The translations under genes were made by a program, and so were the position numbers. 64,000 nucleotides of DNA, taken from Gemmata massiliana (GTDB lineage: Bacteria; Planctomycetota; Planctomycetia; Gemmatales; Gemmataceae). The stretch is taken from contig NZ_LR593886.1 in the NCBI RefSeq assembly GCF_901538265.1, forward strand, positions 9,755,738 through 9,819,737. Direction: 5' to 3'. The first letter of the stretch is position 1, and every line of letters starts with the position of its first letter. The notes beneath the pieces were generated by a model. The model searched no databases and was not told the origin of the DNA. It saw only the letters and a program-made list of their open reading frames with translations. Shown one piece after another: positions 33,085-41,096 of the stretch.

Positions 33085-36000
33085 CTACCATCGGCTCGGA
33101 CTAACGTTACCCACGGGCACGGGGCCGATCGTCAGCGGCACCCCGTAGATCGTCTTCCACCCCAACTCCACGACCGGCCAGATCGTCACATATGCTTGGG
33201 GCGCACCGTTGGGCGGTACCAGGGTAATCCCCCCGCCCTCGCGCTGGTGGTTCTCGGGCAGGCAGTTGATGCGCGAATACGGGTCGGCTTCGGAAGGATC
33301 AGCGAGGAACCGGCGCCCGTCCACGGCGACGATGCAATGAGAAATCAGCCCCTGTCCGCCCCACGACCAGCACGCTTTCACCAAGCCGCGCTTACCGGAA
33401 CTTGAGTACGCCGGGAACGCCGGCACGAGCCGGGCTTCGCCGGCCAATCGCGTGCGTACCTGCGTCTCGATGGCTGATTTGGTGTCGGGATCGAATTCGC
33501 TGTGATTGTCTCGCAGGAACGCCAAATCCTCGGGCGCGAGCGCTGCTGTCGCGTCGAGCTTTCGCCGAATGCTAGCAATCCGCTCTGCCCGCGTCAGTTG
33601 CCCCCGAATCTCGTTCATACGGTCCATCAGCGGCGGATAGTCGGCGAGTGCCGCGCCGTGGGCCGTGAACTGTTTGCGTAGCGCGACCGCGTCACGCGCG
33701 GTGAGCGCTTCGGCGATCTTGCTCCACTTTTCGAGTCGGTCGCGGGCCAGAGTGAGTCGAGCGCGGAGTTCCTCGCGGTCGGCCCGGTCGCTCAGCATCT
33801 TGCCGTTCTCGGCCCACAGCGCGAGCCACTTTTGGTCCTGTTTGTCCGCGCGGGGTTCGTCCACTGCGATGCGCGCGAACAGGTCGAGCAACTGGCGCCG
33901 TTCAATGGCATGCTCGCCCTCGGCGAATAGCGCCGGGTTCGCGCGGCTGAGGCGTTCCGCGGCCTTCGGGTTCTTCTCCCGGAGCTTCTCATAGGCGGCC
34001 GCGATCGCCCGGTCCGACGGGCGCGGGTGCTCGACCGCACGCTGGAACTCGGTGGCGAGCCACAGCCCCTCGGCTTGCTCACCGGCGCGGTGTACGTGTG
34101 GGTGCGAGTAGCCGGTGGGTAGTTTTTTCGCCGCGGCGACAACGGCATCTTCGGGACCGCCTTGTTCGGTCCGTTTGATCGCGCGAGCGAGTGCCTCCAC
34201 AAGCACTACTCGCTCTCGCGCTTCGGTTACCCGGTGAGCGAACGGGTGCGCCTCTGCGCAGCCGGCGAGCGCAGCCCCGTTCCCCCAAACGGTGAGCAAC
34301 TGGGTATCGTTCTCGTAGGACGCAACGCTTGAGACGTGTCGAAGTCGCTCCAGAATCGGTGCCCAGTGCGCCGCATCAATTCCACGCTGGCGGTGCATTT
34401 CGGTCAAAACAGGGTGCAGCGGTCCGGCCCCGAGTACCGCCTGCCACGCTTCGGCGACCTCGCGCTCGGTTTGCGAAGCGTTGGCAAACACGCGGAGGAA
34501 ATTGTCGGCCGCTTTAATTCGCGCGCGCCAGCCGGTCGCGGCCGTCTCGTAGAGACGCGCTTCCGGCACGGCGGTCAGCTTCGAGGCATTGCCGTCCCAG
34601 AGCTTCACGAGCGCCCGACCGTCTCCCGGCGCGGCGACCGCGACTTTCAGTTCGTTGAGCAAAGCGACCTGCCCGGCCGCAGCTTTGGCTCCCGCAACGA
34701 GCTTCGGGTCGGCCCAGTCGTCGATCAGAGCGGGTTGATACGTCGTCACCACTGCGCGCGGGTTGCGCTCGTCGAGCGCTTTCTTTACCGTGTTGCGCGC
34801 GGCAACGCGCTTGCGGGCCTCTTCGTAAATCGGCTTCACGTCGGACGGCAGCAATCGCCCAGTCGCGAGTAGCCGCTCACCCTCGACCGCGATCTTCGCC
34901 CAATCCTTGGTTCGTGCGGCGCACAGTTCTCTCAACAAGCCGACCGGGTTCACGCGGTCCCACAATTCCGCGGGCACGTCCTTGCCGATTTTCTTGAGTC
35001 GCTCCGTTTCGGCCTCGATCTGACCCCAGTCGCGTGCGCTCGCGCCGGCGAGTTTCCGCAACTGGTCGAACGGGTCGAGCACGAACGGCGGGATCTTGCT
35101 GAACGGCCTGTCAAGCGCGTCGCGCAGCGTCCGCGCCCATCCGCTCAATTCTGGGTCTCTGCACGCGATCAGGCTCGGCCACAGTTCGGACGCGGCCGGG
35201 TTCTGCATGTCGGCCGGGGTAAATAGCAGGTTCTCGTTGTCGGTCTTGAGGACGTACTTCGCGTACAACTGCGGGTCCGCTACGATCGCGCGGAGGGCGA
35301 TGAAGATGACCCACGCCGAGAAGCGATCGAGGCTCCCGCCGAGCCGCTCAACGGCCCGACCCGGGTGCTGGTACGCAGGTTTACCGAATTCGAGTTGTTC
35401 GAGCTTTTTCGCCGGGTCGGGCGGGTCGAGTGCGGGTACGCACATGCCGTCGTAATCGACCAGCACCGGTGCGTCGCCCACCACCATGATGTTGTCGTGC
35501 TGGAGGTCACCGTGTGCGATTTTCGCGGTCTGGAGCTGTTCTGTCAGAGTGACCCAACTATCGGCCATCTTGCGTATGTCGGCAATCCCGGCCGCGTTGC
35601 GCGCGACAGCCTGTCGCACCCACTCGCCGAGTGACACCCCGCGCACCCAACTCATGGTAAGCGTGGGGTACCAGAGTTTGCCGACCCGAATCCCGTTCGT
35701 GTGGTACCGGAACTTGACCACACACGACGGTTTCCGGGGCCCGAGCGTGAGTTCGAGGTAATCCGAAACAGCTTGGTAGCGTCGGGCGCGGTCCTCGTTG
35801 GGGAAGTTGAACAGTTTGAGCGCCACGACGCCCTTCGGCCCGGTCATCTTGTACACGCTGGCGAACGCACCCGACCGCGCGCGCGGAACCCCCATCGGGC
35901 TGCGCTCCGCCCGGCTCTGACGCAGGTCCGGGTCGCGGAATGCTGTGTCCGGGTTTTGGAGGGCGTCCTTGTAGTCGGATTGAGTGGGCCAGGATGGCAT
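33085..36000 (-). CDS. TerY-type protein kinase-like protein with long C-terminal region
   Basis: 971 residues. The N-terminal kinase-like domain has GAFASVYK, Lys62 in VALKLF, the catalytic HGDLQHDN (163-170) and DYDG (182-185) in place of the usual DFG. The segment FGKPAYQHPGRA follows. This wording matches kinases found with VWA and PP2C proteins in TerY-type triads. The middle (about 300-850) is helical and repetitive, with many Trp/Arg/Ala-rich segments. The C-terminal 100 residues (SWGGQGLISHCIVAVDG and onward) are unlike it and unrecognised. No PP2C or VWA gene is nearby, so it is an orphan. It is encoded convergently with the histidine kinase. Confidence 0.8.
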   Translation of the reverse strand: MPSWPTQSDYKDALQNPDTAFRDPDLRQSRAERSPMGVPRARSGAFASVYKMTGPKGVVALKLFNFPNEDRARRYQAVSDYLELTLGPRKPSCVVKFRYHTNGIRVGKLWYPTLTMSWVRGVSLGEWVRQAVARNAAGIADIRKMADSWVTLTEQLQTAKIAHGDLQHDNIMVVGDAPVLVDYDGMCVPALDPPDPAKKLEQLEFGKPAYQHPGRAVERLGGSLDRFSAWVIFIALRAIVADPQLYAKYVLKTDNENLLFTPADMQNPAASELWPSLIACRDPELSGWARTLRDALDRPFSKIPPFVLDPFDQLRKLAGASARDWGQIEAETERLKKIGKDVPAELWDRVNPVGLLRELCAARTKDWAKIAVEGERLLATGRLLPSDVKPIYEEARKRVAARNTVKKALDERNPRAVVTTYQPALIDDWADPKLVAGAKAAAGQVALLNELKVAVAAPGDGRALVKLWDGNASKLTAVPEARLYETAATGWRARIKAADNFLRVFANASQTEREVAEAWQAVLGAGPLHPVLTEMHRQRGIDAAHWAPILERLRHVSSVASYENDTQLLTVWGNGAALAGCAEAHPFAHRVTEARERVVLVEALARAIKRTEQGGPEDAVVAAAKKLPTGYSHPHVHRAGEQAEGLWLATEFQRAVEHPRPSDRAIAAAYEKLREKNPKAAERLSRANPALFAEGEHAIERRQLLDLFARIAVDEPRADKQDQKWLALWAENGKMLSDRADREELRARLTLARDRLEKWSKIAEALTARDAVALRKQFTAHGAALADYPPLMDRMNEIRGQLTRAERIASIRRKLDATAALAPEDLAFLRDNHSEFDPDTKSAIETQVRTRLAGEARLVPAFPAYSSSGKRGLVKACWSWGGQGLISHCIVAVDGRRFLADPSEADPYSRINCLPENHQREGGGITLVPPNGAPQAYVTIWPVVELGWKTIYGVPLTIGPVPVGNVSPSRW

Positions 36001-36495
36001 CGTATTTCGTGACTTCCTCTTCGGTCTCTACGAGGCGCGACAGAAACGGTCTCGGTCAGCCAAACGAGTTCATTCCAGGCCCGGAAAATACTAAATGTCG
36101 TTGGTTCGGACAGTGCCCGGCCGTGTCAACTCAGGAGCACGCGGATAGCCACAAACAACTATTTGCAAACGAGTTGCAATTTTTGGGGCTACTCCCGTGG
36201 GCTTCGCACCTGTTTGCCGCGGCCTGCGGCCCACAATTGCAATGAATATCGCGTTGAAGTCGAACAGGTCGCCGCGTCGTTCGTTCCCGAACGTAACGAC
36301 TTAATCGACAGGTTCAGTAGGGCAAAATTAAACGTAAAGTCCGGCTTTAGCGACTGCAAGAGATTTCGTGCTTGAAAACAGCGTTCCGTGTTGAACGTGT
36401 CACAGACGGGTTGTGGTTGTGTGAAACAGAATCACAAACCCGGCGAATGGGAATTTGCCGGTTGACTAACGAATTGCGCGTTGTGAACTGTTAAG
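36001..36495. other. 495-bp intergenic region of lower GC before tRNA-Ser
   Basis: No credible gene. The segment 36100-36480 is richer in A/T than its surroundings. It contains short mirrored words: TTGCAATTTTTGGG near 36175-36190 and CCCACAATTGCAA near 36230-36242, which form an imperfect inverted repeat. It lies upstream of the 971-residue kinase gene on the minus strand and so includes its promoter. Confidence 0.5.
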
Positions 36496-36582
36496 CGGAG
36501 AGGGAGGGATTCGAACCCTCGGTACGGTTTCCCGTACACAGCATTTCCAGTGCTGCACAATCGACCACTCTGCCACCTCTCC
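36496..36582 (-). tRNA. tRNA-Ser (GGA anticodon)
   Basis: On the minus strand the acceptor stem GGAGAGG pairs with CCTCTCC. The D arm is TGGCAGAGTGGTCGA. The anticodon stem-loop is CAGCA-CTGGAAA-TGCTG, giving anticodon GGA, which reads UCC/UCU. A long variable arm (GTACGGGAAACCGTAC) is typical of serine tRNAs. The T arm is GAGGG-TTCGAAT-CCCTC. The discriminator base is G and the CCA end is not encoded. The frameshifted Uma2 reading frame runs through it on the same strand. Confidence 0.97.
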
Positions 36583-36677
36583 GTGGCGCACTCACTTCGG
36601 CACTCGAAAGCGTCGGTGAGTTCGCTTGTTTTAAGCATAGTAGGCACAGCGGCTCGCGACAACGCGGTGGTTCGTGT

Positions 36678-37264
36678 TCACGGCAGAAGATCACTAACCA
36701 GGATCGAAGCACCTGGGCCGCGAGCGGCGAAACGGTGTCGGTGGGTGCCAGCGTCGTGTGTGAGGTGTAAGCAGTGGCCTCTAATCCAGCGGCGAGAGGA
36801 GCGGGGTTGCGGAAAAGTTGCCGATTCGCCACGTCCAGCACCCAATACTCGGGAACGTTCGCAGTAGCGTACAACTCGGCCTTCGTCGTGAGGTCGTTAG
36901 ACAGGGTTGCGTCCGCAACTTCGACGATCAGGGCTGCGACGGTCGGGTGATCGGTGTAGTCTCGTTTCGTGCCCAGAATTACGGCCACGTCCGGTTGCGG
37001 TTCCGAACCAAAAGCCAAGCCCAACACCGAAAACGGTTGCTGGACATTGACCCAGTAACCCGGTGCGAAAGCAACCCGAAGTACGTCCGTGACGAGTCCC
37101 ACACCGAGCGCGTGGGGCCAGTTAATCGGACTCATTTCGACGACCTCTCCGAAAATGAGTTCGACCCGCTTACCGTCGAAGAAGCCGCGGTTCCCGAGTT
37201 CGTAATACTGCTCTCGGGTCAACCGGCGCGAGCGTTCCGATGATGGGGGTAGGTTGGCGGTCAT
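36678..37264 (-). pseudogene. Uma2 family nuclease-like gene, frameshifted at its C-terminus
   Basis: From ATG 37264 the frame has the Uma2 landmarks LTREQYYELG, FFDGKRVELIFGEVVEMSP, SEPQPDVAVI, ALIVEVADATLSNDLTTKAELYATA and VPEYWVLDVANRQLFR. These include the PD-(D/E)xK core residues. The expected C-terminus after VSPLAA is out of frame: adding one C to the GGG/CCC run at 36715-36717 restores PGASILVSDLLP and a stop at 36678-36680, for 195 residues. As sequenced, the frame instead runs to 36491, across the tRNA-Ser gene. The catalytic core is untouched, so the protein may still work. Uma2 genes are highly amplified in Gemmata-type genomes. Confidence 0.85.
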
Positions 37265-37292
37265 ACGAGCCTCCTCAACCGTGAGATTAACG

Positions 37293-37955
37293 TCACTGCT
37301 TACCGAGTACGAGGTCAACAACCCAGCACCCGCGGACATGCGGCAGCGACGTTTCGCGGCAGTGGTTCAGGATGTCGGTGTTATCGCAGCCCGCGTCTTG
37401 GAGGGCGTCCGCTAGGATCGGCATCGCACTAAAATCGCGCGACTCGTACATCCCGCGAGCGAGTGACGTGGTGGTGTCGGTCTGCCATTCTGGGAAGAAA
37501 GAAATGGGGCGGAACGGGTTCGGCCCGATCAGATCAAGGACGAGCGCCAATTCCCAGCTTTTCCAGTCAGAAGTCCATCGCACGGAAGGCGCCGAGAAAT
37601 GAGTGATGTCGAGAAGAACGTTCCAAGTCTGATTGCGCGCTTCTGCTGAACACATAATCCCACGGGCGTAGTTGATGCTGGCGCCCCACAGCCCCCACCC
37701 CGCACAGCGTGGCGCGCCGGTCGGGTGACTGTCCGTGTAGCGCTGTCGAAGTTCTTCTGCTGTGCCCCCAAAGACGGCACACTCTTCAGAAATCATTTCT
37801 TGAAAAGATCGCCTACATACTTCACAGGGAATGAACTGAGCCAGCCTTGTCTGGTGATAGAAGCCGAAGAGGTTCAGTTTGCGCTCGCGAACCTCTGCAG
37901 GCAGTTCGTCGACACCCCACATTGCCGGGCGCGCGAGCCACTCTTGCTCGTCCAT
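37293..37955 (-). CDS. Gemmataceae paralogue-family protein (GCWVVDLVLGK type), function unknown
   Basis: 220 residues from ATG 37955. The opening MDEQEWLARP and the closing segments NPFRPISFFPEWQTDT, SRDFSAMPILADALQDAG and HVRGCWVVDLVLGKQ match a large paralogue family that I recall from Gemmata-like genomes. Its members start MTE-EWL and end in the same words. No function is known to me. The N-terminal half (RKLNLFGFYHQTRLAQFIPC) is diverged from the usual pattern of that family. It follows the S9 peptidase gene and precedes the Uma2 gene on the same strand. Confidence 0.75.
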   Translation of the reverse strand: MDEQEWLARPAMWGVDELPAEVRERKLNLFGFYHQTRLAQFIPCEVCRRSFQEMISEECAVFGGTAEELRQRYTDSHPTGAPRCAGWGLWGASINYARGIMCSAEARNQTWNVLLDITHFSAPSVRWTSDWKSWELALVLDLIGPNPFRPISFFPEWQTDTTTSLARGMYESRDFSAMPILADALQDAGCDNTDILNHCRETSLPHVRGCWVVDLVLGKQ

Positions 37956-38023
37956 AATGAGGCGGTGGTGCCCCTCGCCGTCGCGATATCGTGGCGGAGG
38001 GACACCACCTTTTGTTTCGTCAC

Positions 38024-40267
38024 TCACTTCGGTTCGCCCAAGTGTGTCTTGAAGAACGTCGCGGTCTTCGCCCACAAGCGTTCCATCACCACCGGGTCGG
38101 ACGTGTACATGTGCGTGACGCCCGGCAGCGGCAGAGATTCAAAGTCGCGACCGGCGCGAAACAGTGCGTTCGAGAGCTTCAGCGTGTGGCGGTAGTACAC
38201 GTTGTCGTCCGCGGTGCCGTGGACCAATAACAGCGGGCGCTTCAGGTCTTTCGCGAGCGGGAGCAGACTCGCGTCGTCGTACTGCTTTCTGGATTCCGGG
38301 AGCAGCCCCATGTAGCGCTCGGTGTAGTGCGTGTCGTAGTCCTCCCAATCGGTGACCGGGGCACCCGCTACAGCCGCCTTGAATACTTCCGGCGCGCGGA
38401 GCACGCCGTTCGCGGCCATGTACCCGCCGAACGACCAGCCCACGATCCCCACACGGTCCTTGTCCAGTTCCGGGAACTTGGCGCACAGGAGGTTCAGCCC
38501 CTTCACCTGATCTTCCAAGGGCACGGTACCGAACTTCTGATACAGGCTCCGCTCCCACTCGCGCCCGCGGCCGGGCGTACCGCGATTATCAACCGCGACC
38601 ACAATGAACCCCTGATCCGCAAGCCATTGCGGGACGAGCCAGTTCCGCATCGCCTGAACCACGTGCAGGTGCTTCGGCCCGCCGTACACGTCCACAATCA
38701 CCGGATACTTCTTCTTCGGGTCGAAGCCCTTCGGGCGCACGATCGCGGCGTAATAACCCGGTTCCTCGCCAACGCGAAGTACTGTCACGTCCGGTTTGAT
38801 TTCTGGCTCGGACGCCACAGACGGTAACTCGCCAAGTTTGGCCCCATCGCGCCCGAACACGAAACTCTTCGGCATCGCACTCGTGGTCGTGGACGTGATC
38901 ACATACGGTCCGCCGAATTTGCCGAACACCGCTGTGTGAGTTCCCGGTTCCGTGGTGAGCGCGGTGTCCTTGTCCGACTCCGGGTTTACGAGAAGGCTCG
39001 GTGTTTTGTGCCGGTAGATGTGTCTTTGGGTCGGGTCCGTGCTTCCGGCGTAGATCACGAACGTATCGACACGCGATGAATACACGCTCATGACCGCTTC
39101 GGGTCGGCGCTTCGCGGGAACAAGCACGTTGTTCAGCACTCCGTCCGCATTGCGGTGCTGGATCTCAGATTCGCCGTCTGTGTCCGCTCCGAGCCACACG
39201 AACCCGCCCAGCGCGCTGTTAAACTTCGGCGTTTCAGGCGTGAGATTGATCCACGCTGCATCCTTCTCTTCGAGCAGCTTTTTTGTTTTGCCCGTCTTGG
39301 GGTCGGCCGCGAGCAGGAGCAACTTCTGTTGCTTGCGATCCTGCACTTGGAGTGTGAGCGGGGCGGACTCGTCCCACCGGACGGCCGTGAGGTAATCGTA
39401 GGTTTTGTGATCCCAGTCGAGCCACACCGTTTCACCTCCCTCCACCGGGACCACGCCCAATCGCACGCTCACGTTCTTCTTGCCCGGGCGCGGGTAGAAC
39501 TGCTCGGCCGGTTTCGCGTCCGGTTTGAACGGGTCCGCGACGAACCACGTCTCGACGCCGGTGTGATCGGCCTCTTCGTAAGCGATGTGCTTGCCATCGG
39601 GCGCCCACCAGTACCCGGTGAACCGCGCCATTTCTTCTTGCGCCACGAACTCGGCCAGGCCGTGCGTTTTGATTGTCGTGCCGCCCTTTGTGACCGCGGT
39701 TTCGGTGTTTGTGGCGAGGTCACACACGAACACATCAAACCCGCGGACATACGCGACCTTCTTCCCGTCCGGCGACCACTTCGGGTCAACGATCGAGCCG
39801 CCCTCGCCGGTCTTCAGTTGGGTGGTATTTCCGGTTGCGCGCTCGTACACGAACAACTTGCCGGATAGTGGCAGGAGAATGTTCGTCCCGTCCTTGTCGA
39901 AGTGGAAGTCCGCGAATCCGCCGGCGGAGAGCCGCATCCGCTCGCGCCGGGCCTTTTCTTCGGGCGTGAGGTTCTCCGCACCTCCCTTGAGGAGCGACTC
40001 CGGCGAGAGAATTTCTTTCGCCCGCGCGGTCGCGACATCGAACTCGAACAGTTTGAGCGTGGGCTTGTCGACCTCGGCGCGGAGGAACAGCACCGTCTTG
40101 CCGTCGGGCGCGATTTTGGGGTTTTGAGGGCGGCCCAGCATGAACCGCCGCGTTTCTGCGAACTTCTTCAGGAACGACGTATCCACAGCTTTATTGGGTG
40201 TAGGTTCGGCCGCGTGCGCGAGTGCGGCGCAGGACAGGGTTAAGGTGAGCGCGAGGGTGGTTTTCAT
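38024..40267 (-). CDS. S9 family serine peptidase (dipeptidyl-peptidase IV type), exported
   Basis: 747 residues from ATG 40267. A signal peptide (KTTLALTLTLSCAALAHA) precedes a DPP-IV N-terminal beta-propeller (FWAPDGK/WSPDGKKVAYVRG-type blades: KWSPDGKKVAYVRGFDV, YWWAPDGKHIAYEEAD). The C-terminal peptidase has the nucleophile Ser612 in GWSFGGY, the acid in VHGTADDNVYY and the histidine in LPGVTHMY. VDVYGGPKHLHV marks the start of the catalytic domain. It should cleave short peptides, often after proline, outside the cytoplasm. The start at 40267 is chosen for the signal peptide. It is divergent from the NfeD-like gene. Confidence 0.93.
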   Translation of the reverse strand: MKTTLALTLTLSCAALAHAAEPTPNKAVDTSFLKKFAETRRFMLGRPQNPKIAPDGKTVLFLRAEVDKPTLKLFEFDVATARAKEILSPESLLKGGAENLTPEEKARRERMRLSAGGFADFHFDKDGTNILLPLSGKLFVYERATGNTTQLKTGEGGSIVDPKWSPDGKKVAYVRGFDVFVCDLATNTETAVTKGGTTIKTHGLAEFVAQEEMARFTGYWWAPDGKHIAYEEADHTGVETWFVADPFKPDAKPAEQFYPRPGKKNVSVRLGVVPVEGGETVWLDWDHKTYDYLTAVRWDESAPLTLQVQDRKQQKLLLLAADPKTGKTKKLLEEKDAAWINLTPETPKFNSALGGFVWLGADTDGESEIQHRNADGVLNNVLVPAKRRPEAVMSVYSSRVDTFVIYAGSTDPTQRHIYRHKTPSLLVNPESDKDTALTTEPGTHTAVFGKFGGPYVITSTTTSAMPKSFVFGRDGAKLGELPSVASEPEIKPDVTVLRVGEEPGYYAAIVRPKGFDPKKKYPVIVDVYGGPKHLHVVQAMRNWLVPQWLADQGFIVVAVDNRGTPGRGREWERSLYQKFGTVPLEDQVKGLNLLCAKFPELDKDRVGIVGWSFGGYMAANGVLRAPEVFKAAVAGAPVTDWEDYDTHYTERYMGLLPESRKQYDDASLLPLAKDLKRPLLLVHGTADDNVYYRHTLKLSNALFRAGRDFESLPLPGVTHMYTSDPVVMERLWAKTATFFKTHLGEPK

Positions 40268-40498
40268 GGCAGACAGGATATCACGGTGCGCCATGCGAAC
40301 CAACGCGCTGATCCGGAGGTAATTGTCCGTAGTTCGGTTCTCTGTTCGGTCGCAATCCCACACGCGATCGGGCGAATTGCGAGTTTTCGTTGACTCCCTC
40401 CCAAACTTCTCAAATCATCAAGGTGTTCCAACGAATGCTCCGGTAGAAGCGCATCACTTTCGTCCGGATGCGAGCGAAAATCTCCGTCGGAGGCCGTT

Positions 40499-41062
40499 AT
40501 GGAAACCGTTTTCCTGGTTTGTGCGATTACGGGCGGCACACTCGTTGTTTGCCTCCTCGTCGCGGGGATGATCGGGTTCGGCGGCGATCACGATACCGAT
40601 CACGACACGGGCCACGAGACCACTCACGACGGACCGCACGAAAAAGGTGTCGGGAACTGGTTCTTCGGAATGTTGTCCGTTCGGACGCTCACATCCGCGC
40701 TGCTGTTCTTCGGGCTCGGCGGGCTAACGGCGCGTTACTACGGTGCGGACGATCTCGCGGCTTTCGGCGCGGCCCTCGGTTCAGGCGCAGCCACTTTCTA
40801 TCTCGTCGCGACCGCAATGAACGCACTGAAGCAACTCAAGGCCGACGGGACCGTTCGGGTCGAGCGCGCGGTCGGTTGTACCGGTACCGTGTACCTGCGC
40901 GTGCCCGCTGCGAAAGAAGGCTCGGGGAAGGTTCACCTGATGCTGCAAAACCGTACCGTTGAGTGCCAGGCGCTGACCGCGGGCAACGAACTCGCGACCG
41001 GCAAACCGATCAAAGTCGTCGCCGTCATCAGTTCGGACACCGTCGAAGTCGAAGCGGCCTGA
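40499..41062 (+). CDS. NfeD/YqiJ-like membrane protein with OB-fold tail
   Basis: 187 residues. Helix 1 is at about 4-27 (VFLVCAITGGTLVVCLLVAGMIGF). A His/Asp-rich loop (DHDTDHDTGHETTHDG, about 30-45) follows and may bind metal. Two more hydrophobic helices lie at about 58-75 and 85-108. The C-terminal part (VGCTGTVYLRVPA... KVVAVISSDTVEVEA) reads as a beta-barrel of the NfeD/OB type. Proteins of this kind are encoded next to flotillins and work with them in membrane domains. The flotillin gene follows 34 bp downstream. The start follows GGAGGCCGTT. Confidence 0.78.
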   Translation: METVFLVCAITGGTLVVCLLVAGMIGFGGDHDTDHDTGHETTHDGPHEKGVGNWFFGMLSVRTLTSALLFFGLGGLTARYYGADDLAAFGAALGSGAATFYLVATAMNALKQLKADGTVRVERAVGCTGTVYLRVPAAKEGSGKVHLMLQNRTVECQALTAGNELATGKPIKVVAVISSDTVEVEAA

Positions 41063-41096
41063 CGCCGCTCACACACACCACGATCGGAGTCACATC

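Noticed and set aside
35940-36375. Short plus-strand open frames before tRNA-Ser
   Set aside because: No ribosome site, no recognisable domain, and codon use unlike the neighbours.
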